DNA of 64,000 nt from Roseicyclus sediminis (GCF_025515305.1 NZ_JAOPHT010000007.1:62001-126000); one strand, 5' to 3'; shown: positions 1 to 9,171, counted from the stretch's first letter. The notes: generated by a model from the sequence alone, not told the origin. Made by a program: numbers and translations.

Positions 1-935
1 CCTGGAACACCGACACCGAGTACGAGATGGGCAACATGGGCCACCGCCCGGGCGTCAAGGGCGGCTATTTCCCCGTGAACCCGATCGACCCCGCCCAGGA
101 CCTGCGCTCGGAAATGCTGTCGACGATGAAGCGCATCGGCATGAAGGTCGACAAGCACCACCACGAGGTCGCGTCGAACCAGCACGAGCTGGGCCTGATC
201 TTCGACTCGCTGACCAAGCAGGCGGACGAGCTTCAGAAGTACAAGTACATCATCCACAACGTGGCCCATGCCTACGGCAAGTCGGTGACCTTCATGCCGA
301 AGCCGATGGCCGGCGACAACGGCACCGGCATGCACGTCAACATGTCGATCTGGAAGGACGGCAAGCCGCTCTTCGCGGGCGACAAGTACGCCGATCTCTC
401 GGACGAGGCGCTGTACTTCATCGGCGGCATCCTCAAGCACGCCAAGACGCTCAACGCCTTCACCAACCCGTCGACGAACTCTTACAAGCGCCTGATCCCG
501 GGCTTCGAGGCCCCGGTTCTTCGCGCCTACTCGGCTCGCAACCGCTCGGGCTGCGTCCGTATCCCGTGGACGGAAAGCCCGAAGGCCAAGCGCGTCGAGG
601 CCCGTTTCCCCGACCCGTCCGCGAACCCCTACCTGGCGTTCTCGGCCCTTCTGATGGCCGGCCTCGACGGCATCCAGAACAAGATCCACCCCGGCGATCC
701 GTCGGACAAGGACCTCTACGACCTGCCCCCCGAGGAGCTGGCCGACATCCCGACCGTCTGCGCGTCGCTGCGCGAGGCGCTGGAGTCCCTGGAAGCCGAT
801 CACGACTTCCTGCTCAAGGGCGACGTCTTCACCAAGGACCAGATCGAGGGCTACCTCGCGCTGAAGTGGGAAGAGGTCTACGCCTTCGAGCACACCCCGC
901 ACCCGGTCGAGTACAAGATGTACTACAGCTGCTGA
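1..935 (+). CDS. glnA: Glutamine synthetase type I, C-terminal part (5' truncated by window)
   Basis: Glutamine synthetase makes glutamine from glutamate, ammonia and ATP in the cytoplasm. The frame is open from base 3 and carries about 310 C-terminal residues of a normal protein of about 470, so the gene begins before the window. Visible family motifs are the active-site stretch [12 protein letters not shown], the substrate loop [10 protein letters not shown], the [10 protein letters not shown] segment with its arginines, and [11 protein letters not shown]. The last contains the tyrosine that is adenylylated in the regulated type I enzymes, so control by GlnE-type adenylylation is likely. 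A strong terminator follows the stop codon. The gene is intact in the visible part and its identity is secure. Confidence 0.97.
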   Translation, partial: WNTDTEYEMGNMGHRPGVKGGYFPVNPIDPAQDLRSEMLSTMKRIGMKVDKHHHEVASNQHELGLIFDSLTKQADELQKYKYIIHNVAHAYGKSVTFMPKPMAGDNGTGMHVNMSIWKDGKPLFAGDKYADLSDEALYFIGGILKHAKTLNAFTNPSTNSYKRLIPGFEAPVLRAYSARNRSGCVRIPWTESPKAKRVEARFPDPSANPYLAFSALLMAGLDGIQNKIHPGDPSDKDLYDLPPEELADIPTVCASLREALESLEADHDFLLKGDVFTKDQIEGYLALKWEEVYAFEHTPHPVEYKMYYSC

Positions 936-955
936 GCTGCGGTCGCGATCACACG

Positions 956-989
956 AAAAGGGGCGCCCGAGGGCGCCCCTTCTTCTTTT
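956..989 (+). terminator. Rho-independent terminator of glnA
   Basis: A GC stem (GGGGCGCC with GGCGCCCC) begins about 20 bases after the glnA stop. It is flanked by AAAAG on the left and CTTCTTTT on the right, so it could stop transcription from both directions. It lies between glnA and the convergent small gene ending at 1008. Confidence 0.85.
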
Positions 990-1007
990 GTCGGCGGCGT
1001 CCCGGGT

Positions 1008-1202
1008 TCAGTGCCGGCTCGACTGCCATTCGCCGGGGACGTGGCGGACGTTGCGCTGCGCGCGCTCGGCCTGCTCGGCCTTGAACGCCGCCAGTGCGCG
1101 GTCATAGCTGCTGCCGCGCGCGATGCGGTTGAGATGAAGGTGCTGCCCAACGTTCTCCGGACGGGGAACGAGTTGCAGGATCCTCTGCACGATCCGTTGC
1201 AT
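1008..1202 (-). CDS. Small hypothetical protein, 64 aa
   Basis: This small basic protein begins MQRIVQRILQLV and has no recognised domain. The N-terminal half could form an amphipathic helix, and the middle is rich in Ala, Glu and Arg. I chose the ATG at 1202 because GAGG lies six bases upstream; an ATG four codons earlier (1214) is also possible. The leader GAAAAAAACAT upstream recurs before the next small gene, and both proteins start with similar hydrophobic/basic helices (QRIVQRIL and DRLINMVMRQ). They may be diverged duplicates. The function is unknown. It is convergent with glnA. Confidence 0.5.
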   Translation of the reverse strand: MQRIVQRILQLVPRPENVGQHLHLNRIARGSSYDRALAAFKAEQAERAQRNVRHVPGEWQSSRH

Positions 1203-1385
1203 GCTCTGCCTCATGTTTTTTTCTTTTGTTCTGCGGGTCTGGCCCGGCTCACAGGTGTCCGCGCCAATTGTGGCGGAATCTGGGCAGCCGCCACCGGATG
1301 CCGATGGCACGACGACGTGTGTGGCCGCAGCGCCACCGGGGCGCGCGGCCGATGCCACGAAAAGAAGGAGTGCGGAAGGCGCCGG

Positions 1386-1598
1386 TCAGAAGCGCCCGAT
1401 ACGGCGCGCAAGCCGCATGGCCTGCCGGGCATTGCGCTTGGTATTGCGCACCTGCGCGCGCTGCTCACCGCTCAGTTCGGCCTGCTCGCCGCCACCGCCG
1501 GTGCGCCGCGCCATCTGTTCGGCCCCGAAGTCGATGCCCTTGCCCACGACGCGGGACACGACCTGGCGCATGACCATGTTGATGAGACGATCCATCAT
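1386..1598 (-). CDS. Small hypothetical protein, 70 aa
   Basis: This is a very basic small protein (C-terminus MRLARRIGRF) with an N-terminal amphipathic stretch MDRLINMVMRQVVSRVV and a central Gly-rich patch (RRTGGGGEQAE). AGGA precedes a double ATG start. It lies downstream of scpB on the same strand, with about 55 bases between them. No domain is recognised. The high Arg content and the lack of membrane segments fit a cytoplasmic protein that may contact nucleic acid or membranes, but that is a guess. Confidence 0.55.
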   Translation of the reverse strand: MMDRLINMVMRQVVSRVVGKGIDFGAEQMARRTGGGGEQAELSGEQRAQVRNTKRNARQAMRLARRIGRF

Positions 1599-1652
1599 TC
1601 CTGCCCGATGTTTTTTTCCTTGCCAGCATCATAGCGGCAATTGTGGCGAAAA

Positions 1653-2330
1653 TCAGACTTCGTCCTCGTCGCCGGGCTCCTGCTCATCCTCGAAAAGCTC
1701 GCCCGTCTCGTCTTCGGGCAGGTCCGGTGCATCCTCGCCCGGGGGCCGGCTTTCCAGCAGGCCCGCCTCGCGCAGTTCCTTCAGCCCCGGCAGGTCGCGC
1801 GCGCTCTCCAGCCCGAAATGATCGAGGAAGCCCTGCGTCACGACATAGGTCACGGGACGCCCGACCGTCATGCGACGCCGCCCGAAGCGGAGCCATCCAA
1901 GCTCGATCAACTGGTCCACCGTGCCCCGGCTGACGGACACGCCGCGGATCTCCTCGATCTCGGCGCGCGTCACCGGCTGGTGATAGGCGATGATGGCGAG
2001 CGTCTCGATCGCCGCGCGGGAGAGCTTCCGCGTTTCCACCGTCTCGCGCGCCATGAGATAGCCGAGATCTGCAGCCGTCCGGATCGCCCAGGCATCTCCG
2101 ACGCGCGCCACCGTCACGCCCCGACCCTCGTAGCGGCGGCGCAACAGCTGCACCGCCTCCGCCGGGTCGCAGCCATGGGGCATCCGCGCCGCCATCTCGG
2201 CCACGCTCATCGGCTCGGCGGAGGCAAAGAGCAGCGCCTCGACCATCCGCTCCTGCTCGGCCAGGGGCGGCGCGCGGAACAGGCTGTCGCGCGGGGCCTC
2301 CTCGGTGGTGTCCTCGGGACGGTCGTTCAC
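1653..2330 (-). CDS. scpB: Segregation and condensation protein ScpB
   Basis: ScpB is a winged-helix (kite) partner of SMC and ScpA in the bacterial condensin complex, which compacts and separates chromosomes. The 225-residue protein has the two winged-helix halves in order: MVEALLFASAEPMSVAEMA near the N-terminus, then RKLSRAAIETLAIIAYHQP and VTRAEIEEIRGVSV, and the conserved GRPVTYVVTQGFLDHFGL near residue 180. The C-terminus is very acidic (EDAPDLPEDETGELFEDE), as in other family members. The start is a GTG at 2330, one base after the scpA stop, so the two are co-translated. It is the last gene of argS-SPOR-nagZ-scpA-scpB. Confidence 0.95.
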   Translation of the reverse strand: MNDRPEDTTEEAPRDSLFRAPPLAEQERMVEALLFASAEPMSVAEMAARMPHGCDPAEAVQLLRRRYEGRGVTVARVGDAWAIRTAADLGYLMARETVETRKLSRAAIETLAIIAYHQPVTRAEIEEIRGVSVSRGTVDQLIELGWLRFGRRRMTVGRPVTYVVTQGFLDHFGLESARDLPGLKELREAGLLESRPPGEDAPDLPEDETGELFEDEQEPGDEDEV

Positions 2331-2331
2331 C

Positions 2332-3126
2332 TCAATCCCTCCGTTTCAGCTGGATCGGTGCGAAGGTCTCGGACTGGCGCAGCTCGACCTTGCCGGCCTT
2401 GGTCAGTTCCAGCGCCGCGGCGAAGTTGGCGGCCGTGGCCGAGCGGCGGCGCTTGGGGTCCGTCTCCCATCCCTGGGGCAGGAAGCTCATGAGATCGGTC
2501 CACTCCGCCGCGCTGCCGATCAGCGGGCGCAGCCGGTCGAGCGCCTGCTCCATCGTGAAGACCGACTCCCGGTCCATCGCGTAGGGGCGGAAATCGTCAC
2601 GCGTGCGCACGCGCGCGTAGGCTTGCAGAAGGTCGATCAATCCCGCCGTATAAACCACGCGCCGCGCCGTCGAGATGCTCTCGGGCATGCCGCGCACGAA
2701 GCGGTCCTGCCCCAGCCGGTCGCGCCCCATCAGCCGCGCCGCGCAGTCCCGCATCGCCGCCAGCCGCTCCAGCTGATAGGCCAGATGCGCGGCGAGGTCC
2801 TCGGCGCTCGGCCCCTCCTCGCCCGGCTCGGGCGGCAGCAGCAGCCGCGACTTCAGATAGGCGAGCCATGCCGCCATCACGAGGTAGTCGGCGGCCAGTT
2901 CCAGCCGCATCGCGCGCGCCTTCTCGATGAAGGCGAGGTATTGTTCGGTCAGAGCGAGGATCGAGATCTGGCGCAGGTCCACCTTCTGGGTGCGCGCGAG
3001 GTTCAGCAGAAGGTCGAGCGGACCCTCGAACCCGTCCACGTCGACGACCAGCGCCTCCTCCGCGCGGCGCGAGGCAACGGCATCCCAGTCCTGCGCGTCG
3101 TTTGCCGGAACCGGCGTGTCAGCCAT
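2332..3126 (-). CDS. scpA: Segregation and condensation protein ScpA
   Basis: ScpA is the kleisin that bridges the SMC heads and binds ScpB. The protein has the family signature near the N-terminus (DVDGFEGPLDLLLNLARTQKVD), followed by ISILALTEQYLAFIEKA and LELAADYLVMAAWLAYLKSR. I chose the ATG at 3126 (MADTPVPAND, 264 aa), whose codon lies inside the end of nagZ and overlaps its stop by eight bases. The open frame extends further upstream but only through nagZ sequence. The overlap indicates translational coupling with nagZ, and the stop is one base from the scpB start. Confidence 0.94.
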   Translation of the reverse strand: MADTPVPANDAQDWDAVASRRAEEALVVDVDGFEGPLDLLLNLARTQKVDLRQISILALTEQYLAFIEKARAMRLELAADYLVMAAWLAYLKSRLLLPPEPGEEGPSAEDLAAHLAYQLERLAAMRDCAARLMGRDRLGQDRFVRGMPESISTARRVVYTAGLIDLLQAYARVRTRDDFRPYAMDRESVFTMEQALDRLRPLIGSAAEWTDLMSFLPQGWETDPKRRRSATAANFAAALELTKAGKVELRQSETFAPIQLKRRD

Positions 3127-4135
3127 GACCGTCCCCATCGAGAAGGTCGGCAAGGTCCGCCTCGACCGCCTCGATGTCAAGCGGCTCGGCCCGGGCCCTG
3201 AGCGCGAGCGCCGCATCGCCGCGCGCCAGCTGGTCCTCGTCGAGCGCGCCCGCCTCGGCCAGCACCTCCTCCATCTCCGGGCGCCTGCCGTTGCAGTGCA
3301 GGATCAGGTCGCAGCCCGCCGCCCGCGCCCGTGCCGCGCGCTCGCCGATGGGTCCCGGCAGCGCCCCCATCGACAGGTCGTCCGTCATCAGGAGACCGGA
3401 AAACCCGATATCCTCGCGGATCAGCCGGATCATGTCTGGCGAAAGGGTGGCGGGCCGCTCCGGGTCGAGCGCCTCGTAGACGATATGCGCCGTCATGCCG
3501 AGCGGCAGGTCCGCAAGCGGCCGGAAAGCGGCGAAATCGACGGCCTCCAGTTCCTCCCGGGGGGCGGTGACGCGGGGCAGCGTCTCGTGGCTGTCCACCT
3601 CTCCGAGCCCATAGCCGGGAAGGTGCTTCACGACGGGAACCACTCCCCCCTCGATCAGGCCCAGCGCGACCGAAAGTGCGGCCTCGGCCACCGTCTCGGC
3701 GTCGTAGCCGTAAAGGCGGTTCAGCAAGACGGGGTGCGTGCCGGCCCGCGCCACATCGGCCAGTGGGGCGCAGTTCACATCGATGCCGACATCCCGAAGC
3801 TCCGCCGCGATCAGGCGCGAGCGCAGGTACATCGAAGTCGGCCCGTGCTCGGGCCCGGCCTTCGCCATCTGCTCCAGCGGCGGCGACCATTCGCGCCAGT
3901 GCGGGCCGCGCAGGCGCTGGACCCGGCCACCCTCCTGGTCGATCAGGATCGGCGCATCGCGCCCCACGGCCTCGCGCAGGTCGGACGTCAGACGGCGCAG
4001 TTGCGCCGGGGTCTCGATGTTGCGCGCGAAGAGGATGAAACCCCAGGGCTGGGCGGCGGCGAAGAAAAGCGCCTCCTCCGCCTCGAGGATCGGACCCTCC
4101 AGACCGAGGATCGTCGCGGATACCGGTGTGCTCAC
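3119..4135 (-). CDS. nagZ: Beta-N-acetylhexosaminidase NagZ (GH3)
   Basis: NagZ removes GlcNAc from anhydromuropeptides during cytoplasmic peptidoglycan recycling. The 338-residue protein has the GH3 features: ILIDQEGGRVQRLR for substrate binding, KHLPGYGLGEVDSHETLP carrying the Asp-His pair, and TDDLSMGAL with the nucleophilic Asp. The usual KHFPGHG is KHLPGYG here, a small departure outside the catalytic DSH. The start is GTG at 4135, about 18 bases after the SPOR gene stop; the purine-rich AGGGG directly before it leaves little spacing, so the start is less certain than the identity. It belongs to the argS-to-scpB cluster. Confidence 0.93.
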   Translation of the reverse strand: MSTPVSATILGLEGPILEAEEALFFAAAQPWGFILFARNIETPAQLRRLTSDLREAVGRDAPILIDQEGGRVQRLRGPHWREWSPPLEQMAKAGPEHGPTSMYLRSRLIAAELRDVGIDVNCAPLADVARAGTHPVLLNRLYGYDAETVAEAALSVALGLIEGGVVPVVKHLPGYGLGEVDSHETLPRVTAPREELEAVDFAAFRPLADLPLGMTAHIVYEALDPERPATLSPDMIRLIREDIGFSGLLMTDDLSMGALPGPIGERAARARAAGCDLILHCNGRRPEMEEVLAEAGALDEDQLARGDAALALRARAEPLDIEAVEADLADLLDGDGHG

Positions 4136-4153
4136 CCCCTGCCCGCCCGCGCC

Positions 4154-5200
4154 CTAGCGAACCGTCACGGGGATGCAGGCGACCCCCTCGGCCACGAGCA
4201 CCGCGCAGAAACGACGCGAGGCCGCGAGGTCGTCGAAACCGGCGGCCCGCAGCCGGAAGAAGCTCTGCCCTCCCGACGCCGCCTCCTCGATCACCCGGGG
4301 CCGGTCGGCGAAATAGTCGGGGAAACGCAGGGCGAGCCGCTCCCATTCAGACCGCGCGATATCCGTCGTGTCGAAGGCGCCAAGCTGAACCAGCCGCGTG
4401 CCGTCCGGCAGCTCCGAGACGGGGATTTCCACGACCGCCGCCCGGGCCGCCGCCTCGGTCATCGGCGCGGCGGAAGTGCGGACGACGGCGCTCATCGGCC
4501 GGAAGGCGGGGCGCAGCGACCGGGCGACGCCGGGCACGGAGGCCGGGATCACCTGGAGGCTCGCCGGCGCCGCGGCGGGCGGCGTATCGGGCGCGGCGGC
4601 GACATCTTCCCCGGCCGCGGCCGGCGCGGGCCCCTGAAGGCCCGGCTGTGCTTCGCGCAGCAGACGCTCGATCAGGGCCGCGGTGTCCGGCGTGGCCGAT
4701 GTCGAGGCGCTGTCGTCTTCCGGCGCGGGCGCCCCGAGGGCGGCAACAGCGGTCTCCTGGCCGGATTCGGCCACGGGCTCCGCCGCCTGGGGACGTGGTG
4801 GCGGAGGCAAGGTGCCCGCACTCCCCGTCTCGAAGCGGATTTCCTGAAGCTCCACGGGCGGCGGCGCCAGCACGAGGCGGTCGGGCACCGGCTGCGCCTC
4901 CTCGCCTTCGGCGATACGGTTGACGGCAAGCCCTTGGTGCGGGGCCTGCGTGCCGCCGGGATCGGCGGGCGGCTCGCGCATCGGGCCCTCGATCGCCTCG
5001 ATCACCGGCACGCCCGAGACATCGCGCATCATCAGCTGGACGGCCCAGACGCCCATGCCGAGCACGAGGCCCAGAGACACCAGGGCCCCCGCCCAGTTCA
5101 CCAGCGCGCCAAGCCGCGACGCGGCCGGGGCCGCGGCGCTGGCGCGCGCATGCCCGGCGTCGAACTCGAAGCCATCGTCGAAATAATCGGTGTCTGCCAT
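4154..5200 (-). CDS. SPOR domain membrane protein
   Basis: This is a bitopic inner-membrane protein of 348 aa. A short acidic cytoplasmic N-terminus (MADTDYFDDGFEFD) is followed by one membrane segment around residues 45-67 (WAGALVSLGLVLGMGVWAVQ), then a long Pro/Ala-rich periplasmic linker. A C-terminal SPOR domain occupies about residues 270-348 (RLVQLGAFDTTDIARSEW ... FFRLRAAGFDDLAASRRFCA). SPOR domains bind denuded glycan strands at division sites, so a septal role is likely. The start at 5200 has GAGG upstream; a GTG-type extension of four codons was rejected. It lies between argS and nagZ, its usual position in Rhodobacteraceae. Confidence 0.9.
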   Translation of the reverse strand: MADTDYFDDGFEFDAGHARASAAAPAASRLGALVNWAGALVSLGLVLGMGVWAVQLMMRDVSGVPVIEAIEGPMREPPADPGGTQAPHQGLAVNRIAEGEEAQPVPDRLVLAPPPVELQEIRFETGSAGTLPPPPRPQAAEPVAESGQETAVAALGAPAPEDDSASTSATPDTAALIERLLREAQPGLQGPAPAAAGEDVAAAPDTPPAAAPASLQVIPASVPGVARSLRPAFRPMSAVVRTSAAPMTEAAARAAVVEIPVSELPDGTRLVQLGAFDTTDIARSEWERLALRFPDYFADRPRVIEEAASGGQSFFRLRAAGFDDLAASRRFCAVLVAEGVACIPVTVR

Positions 5201-5299
5201 GCCTGACCTCATGCCGCCCGGGTCCCGGACGCATGAAGGATCACGCCCGCCGGATCTGATTATTTCTGCTCGATCCGGCCTGTCGGAGGGTTCGATCCC

Positions 5300-7030
5300 C
5301 TACATCTTGTCGGCCGGTTTGACACCCAAGATACCAAGACCGTTCGAAATGACAATCGCCACGGCCCGGATAAGCGCCAGTTTCGCGCGGGTTGTGGCCA
5401 CATCGTCCTCCTGGAAGAAGCGGAGCTCGGCCTGCGCGTTGCCGCGGTTCCACAGCCCGTGGAACTCCGAGGCGAGGTCATAGAGGTAGAAGGCGATGCG
5501 GTGCGGCTCATGGCCCTGCGCCGCGATCTCCACAAGACGCGGCCATTCCGAGACCTTCGCCACAAGCGCGAATTCCGCCGGGTCGGCGATGGCCGAAAGG
5601 TCCGCAGGCTCGCCTGCGTCGATGCCCGCCTCGGCCGCCTTTCGCAACACCGACGAAATCCGGGCATGGGCATACTGCACGTAGAAGACGGGATTGTCCT
5701 TCGACTGCTCCAGCACCTTGTCCACGTCGAAGTCGAGCGGCGCGTCGTTCTTCCGCGTCAGCATCACGAAGCGCGTGACATCGGGGCCAACCATCTCCAC
5801 GACATCGCGCAAGGTCACGAAGGTGCCCGAGCGCTTGGACATCTTCAGCTCCTCGTCGCCACGCTTGAGCTTGACGAGCTGCATCAGCTTGATGTCGAGC
5901 GGCACGCGGTTCCCGCTCAGCGCCGCGACGGCGGCCTTCATGCGCTTCACGTAGCCGCCGTGATCGGCGCCGAAGATGTCGATCAGCTCGTCGAAGCCGC
6001 GGCGCACCTTGTCGTAGTGGTACGCGATATCCGGAGCGAAGTAGGTCCATGACCCGTCCGACTTCATCACCGGCCGGTCGACGTCGTCGCCGTACTCCGT
6101 CGACCTGAACAAGGTCTGGACCCGCGGCTCCCAGTCCTCGGGCGTCTTGCCCTTGGGCGGCTCCAGCGTGCCCTCGTAGATCAGGCCCTTGCCCTTCAGG
6201 TCCGCGATCGCCGCCTCGATCAGGCCCGTGCCGTAAAGCGACTTCTCGGAATAGAAGACGTCCATCCCGACGCCCAGCAGCGCAAGATCCTGCCGGATCA
6301 GCACCATCATGGCCTTGGTCGCGAACTCCCGCACGGGAACCAGCCAGTCGCCTTCATCTTTCCCCAAATACGCATCGCCCACCTTCGCCTTGAGCGCTTC
6401 GCCGACCGGAACGAGATAGTCGCCGGGATAGGTCCCGTCCTCGAAGGCCACGTTCTGTCCGTGCGCCTCGAGGTAGCGCAGGTAGACCGACCGCGCGAGC
6501 ACGTCGACCTGCGCGCCGCCGTCGTTGATGTAGTACTCCCGCGTCACCGCGTGCCCCGTGAAGTCCAGAAGCCGCGCAAGCGCGTCGCCGAAGACCGCGC
6601 CGCGCGTGTGCCCGACATGCATGGGCCCCGTGGGGTTCGCGGAGACGAATTCGACGTTCACCCGCCGCCCCCGCCCGAGGTTCGAGCGCCCGAATTCCGC
6701 CCCCTCGGCCAGCACCGACAGGACCACGCCCCGCCACGTCTCGCCCGAAAGCCTGAGGTTGAGGAAGCCCGGCCCCGCCACGTCGGCCGAGGCGATGCGC
6801 GCGTCCTGCGCCAGCTGTCCGGCCAGCGCCTCGGCGATGTCGCGCGGTTTCATGCCCGCGGGCTTTGCCAGGACCATCGCGGCATTCGTCGCCATGTCGC
6901 CATGGGCGGCATCGCGCGGCGGCTCCACCGCGACATTCGACAGGTCGAGCCCGGCGGGCAGCGTCCCGGCCGCCATCATCGCGTCGAGCGCGGCGATCAC
7001 GGCCTCGCGGATATCGGAGAACAGGTTCAT
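5300..7030 (-). CDS. argS: Arginyl-tRNA synthetase
   Basis: ArgS charges tRNA-Arg with arginine in the cytoplasm. The protein of 576 aa has the class I signatures: the HIGH motif as HVGHTRGAV after FVSANPTGP (about residue 120) and KMSKRSG in the second half. The C-terminal anticodon-binding DALR-type domain ends in [18 protein letters not shown] placed the start at the ATG at 7030 ([10 protein letters not shown]), with GAGG nearby, rather than at the upstream alternative. The coding strand contains one copy of the window's 22-bp repeat (6352-6373), read in frame as AYLGKDEG, probably a tolerated insertion in a surface loop. Confidence 0.96.
   Translation of the reverse strand: MNLFSDIREAVIAALDAMMAAGTLPAGLDLSNVAVEPPRDAAHGDMATNAAMVLAKPAGMKPRDIAEALAGQLAQDARIASADVAGPGFLNLRLSGETWRGVVLSVLAEGAEFGRSNLGRGRRVNVEFVSANPTGPMHVGHTRGAVFGDALARLLDFTGHAVTREYYINDGGAQVDVLARSVYLRYLEAHGQNVAFEDGTYPGDYLVPVGEALKAKVGDAYLGKDEGDWLVPVREFATKAMMVLIRQDLALLGVGMDVFYSEKSLYGTGLIEAAIADLKGKGLIYEGTLEPPKGKTPEDWEPRVQTLFRSTEYGDDVDRPVMKSDGSWTYFAPDIAYHYDKVRRGFDELIDIFGADHGGYVKRMKAAVAALSGNRVPLDIKLMQLVKLKRGDEELKMSKRSGTFVTLRDVVEMVGPDVTRFVMLTRKNDAPLDFDVDKVLEQSKDNPVFYVQYAHARISSVLRKAAEAGIDAGEPADLSAIADPAEFALVAKVSEWPRLVEIAAQGHEPHRIAFYLYDLASEFHGLWNRGNAQAELRFFQEDDVATTRAKLALIRAVAIVISNGLGILGVKPADKM
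6352..6373 (-). repeat. 22-bp interspersed repeat inside argS
   Basis: This copy of GCGTATTT-N3-GAAAGATGAAG (here N3 = GGG) lies on the argS coding strand and translates as AYLGKDEG. The other four copies are intergenic. Confidence 0.75.
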
Positions 7031-7105
7031 CTCGGGGATACCTCGGGTTGACGCCCGGCGGTGTATCACGGGCAGGGCCGAGGTCAACGCCGCTCGGGGT
7101 CCGCC

Positions 7106-7495
7106 TCAGGCGTCTTCCAGCGGCGGCTCGGCCCTGCAACTCGACAAGGTCATGCCGAGCCCGCGCAGAACGACGACCACGGACCCGGCCTCCGGCCCCT
7201 CTCCGAAGAAGATGCGGGCCTCGAACTCCGTCCCGTCCTCGGCGGTGCAGGCGCCGTCGTAGAGGAACTGTTCGGGCAGGCCCCGCAGCCGCGTGGGGTT
7301 CGACAGGGCGCAGCAGGCGCCATCGAAACAGAGCTCGGGGAAGGCCAGGCGCGCCTGCGTCGTACCGGCGGCGCCCTCCCCCTCGCCCGCGCATTCCTCG
7401 AAATAGGTGCCGTCGATCGGGAAGGCCGCGACCGTGCGAACGATGGCGACGGCGGCAAGGGCCGCCAACAGCGGCAGAAGGACGATCCGTCTCAT
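7106..7495 (-). CDS. Secreted cysteine-containing hypothetical protein
   Basis: A 129-aa protein with a clear Sec signal peptide (MRRIVLLPLLAALAAVAIVRTVAAF, cleavage near residue 24). The mature part of about 100 aa contains six cysteines (EECAGE, LCFDGACCAL, GACTAED, SSCRAE), suggesting disulphides in the periplasm. No family is recognised. It starts at ATG 7495 with GGAGA upstream and ends about 75 bases before argS on the same strand. A broken gene for another small secreted Cys-rich protein lies just upstream; similar cysteine spacing and size suggest, without proving, that they are relatives. Confidence 0.7.
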   Translation of the reverse strand: MRRIVLLPLLAALAAVAIVRTVAAFPIDGTYFEECAGEGEGAAGTTQARLAFPELCFDGACCALSNPTRLRGLPEQFLYDGACTAEDGTEFEARIFFGEGPEAGSVVVVLRGLGMTLSSCRAEPPLEDA

Positions 7496-7592
7496 TTCGG
7501 TGTCTCCGGGGCTCGCTCCTCGGGCGCCAGTGTGCCGAAGGCGGGCTTCGGGATCAACCTCGCTGGCCGGCGTGCACCCTGGCGCCCCGATA

Positions 7593-7939
7593 TCAGCCCT
7601 CCGCGCCGCAGACGAAACGTTCCTCCAGCTCGCCCGAGCGCATCACGAGGTCACCGTCGGCATCGAAGAACAGCACCGCCGTGTCGGGTTACGGTCCCGA
7701 TCCGTGGTCGCAATTCATCGTGTACTGCACCGCGCCCGCGGGGTCGCCAGAGGACGCGCATCGCTCAGCGTGCAGGGCGTCTCTTTGCAGGCGACCGTCT
7801 CGCCCTCGATGGTCAGGGCGGCGCAGGGCCGATCGTCACGGAAGCCGCATTCGCAGACGCCGTCGAACCCCTCGGCGAAGGCCACGGGCCCGGCGAGGGT
7901 CAGGACGGCGACGGCGCAGATGGTGCGCGGTCCGGACAT
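7593..7939 (-). pseudogene. Broken gene for a small secreted Cys-rich protein
   Basis: From the ATG at 7939 the frame reads a signal peptide (MSGPRTICAVAVLTLAGPVAFA) and FDGVCECGFRDDRPCAALTI up to CTLSDARP. It then leaves the coding frame near 7755 and stops. A neighbouring frame continues sensibly as GDPAGAVQYTMNCDHGSGP, meets a TAA near 7687 where TAC would give Tyr, and goes on as PDTAVLFFDADGDLVMR to GAEG and a TGA at 7593. One frameshift plus one nonsense change in about 115 codons indicate a decayed gene. Two sequencing errors in so short a stretch are less likely but not excluded. The intact product would be a secreted protein with about eight cysteines. Confidence 0.65.
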
Positions 7940-7995
7940 GACGCGTTTCCCTCCCGACGACACTCGGAACCCAGCGTCTTTTTCGGCAGCGTTCG

Positions 7996-9171
7996 CTAGA
8001 GGTTTTCCATGCCGCCCAGGCCCGGAACGCTGCGTCCGAAGACCCGCGCATGGGTCTGCAGCGCGAAGCGGTCGGTCATGCCGGCGATATAGTCCGAGAC
8101 GATCCGCGCGAGCGCCGTCTCGTCGCCCGAGATGGCCTCCACATCCTTGCGCCACTGCTTGGGAAGTTCCTCGGGGTTGTCCATGAAGAAGGGGAAGAGG
8201 TCGGCCACGACACTCGTGACCTGCGCGCGCATCTCGACCACGGCGGGCGCGCGGTACATCCGGCGGAAAAGGAAGGCGCGGATGACCTTGAGATCCGCGA
8301 AGAGCGCGTCGGAGAAACACACCACCGGCCGTCCGGCGGCGCGGATGTCGGTCACGTTCCGGGGGGCGAGTTCGGCGAGGCGCGCGGCGGACTGGGCCAG
8401 CACGTCCTCGACCAGAAGGCCGAAGAAACGGCGCAGCGCCTCGTGGCGGCGACGATAGTAGTTCAGGCCGGGATAGGCCCTGTCCACCTCGGCGAAACAG
8501 GCATCGAGGATCGGAAGCTCGGCCAGCTCGTCGGTCGAGAAAAGCTCGGCCCTGAGCCCGTCGTGAAGATCGTGGTGGTTGTAGGCGACATCGTCGGCCA
8601 GTGCCGCCACCTGCGCCTCGGCGCTCGCATGGGTGGCGAGTTCGAGGTCGTGATGCGCGCAGTATTCGGCCAGCGCCCAGGGCACGGGCTCGGCCACGGG
8701 ACCATTGTGTTTCGCAATCCCTTCAAGGGTTTCCCAGGTGAGGTTCAGGCCGTCGAACTCGGCATAGTGACGCTCGAGGTGGGTCACGATTCTGATCGCC
8801 TGCGCGTTGTGGTCGAAGCCGCCATAGGGCGCCATAGCAGCCGAGAGCGCGTCCTCGCCGGTGTGCCCGAACGGCGGATGCCCGAGGTCATGGGCCAGCG
8901 CCACGGCCTCCGTCAGGTCCTCGTCGAGGCCGAGCGCGCGCGCCATGGTTCGGGCGACCTGCGCCACCTCCAGGGAATGCGTCAGGCGGGTGCGGAAATA
9001 GTCGCCCTCGTGCTCCACGAAGACCTGCGTCTTGTGCTTCAGCCGCCGGAAGGCCGAGGCATGGATGATCCGGTCGCGGTCGCGCTGAAAGGGCGAGCGA
9101 AACGCGCTTTCCTCCTCGGCCACGCGGCGGCCGCGGCTCTGGCCGGGATCGCAGGCATAGATGGCGCGCAT
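7996..9171 (-). CDS. dgt: Deoxyguanosinetriphosphate triphosphohydrolase-like HD protein
   Basis: HD-domain enzymes of this type cleave dNTPs to the nucleoside and tripolyphosphate. The 391-aa protein shows the family motifs in order: RDRDRIIHASAFRRLKHKTQVF, TRLTHSLEVAQ with the first metal-binding His, LAHDLGHPPFGHTGEDAL with the HD pair and following His, and the late DDVAYNHHDLHDGL. The length fits the shorter dGTPase-like class rather than the 500-aa E. coli Dgt, so nucleotide specificity is uncertain. The start has GGAGACGG upstream. It is transcribed divergently from erpA, a typical Rhodobacteraceae arrangement. Confidence 0.9.
   Translation of the reverse strand: MRAIYACDPGQSRGRRVAEEESAFRSPFQRDRDRIIHASAFRRLKHKTQVFVEHEGDYFRTRLTHSLEVAQVARTMARALGLDEDLTEAVALAHDLGHPPFGHTGEDALSAAMAPYGGFDHNAQAIRIVTHLERHYAEFDGLNLTWETLEGIAKHNGPVAEPVPWALAEYCAHHDLELATHASAEAQVAALADDVAYNHHDLHDGLRAELFSTDELAELPILDACFAEVDRAYPGLNYYRRRHEALRRFFGLLVEDVLAQSAARLAELAPRNVTDIRAAGRPVVCFSDALFADLKVIRAFLFRRMYRAPAVVEMRAQVTSVVADLFPFFMDNPEELPKQWRKDVEAISGDETALARIVSDYIAGMTDRFALQTHARVFGRSVPGLGGMENL

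Noticed and set aside
2927-5206. Very long plus-strand open frame (759 codons) across scpA, nagZ and the SPOR gene
   Set aside because: It is antisense to three well-supported genes, has an Arg/Gly/His-rich composition typical of shadow frames in GC-rich DNA and no recognisable domain.
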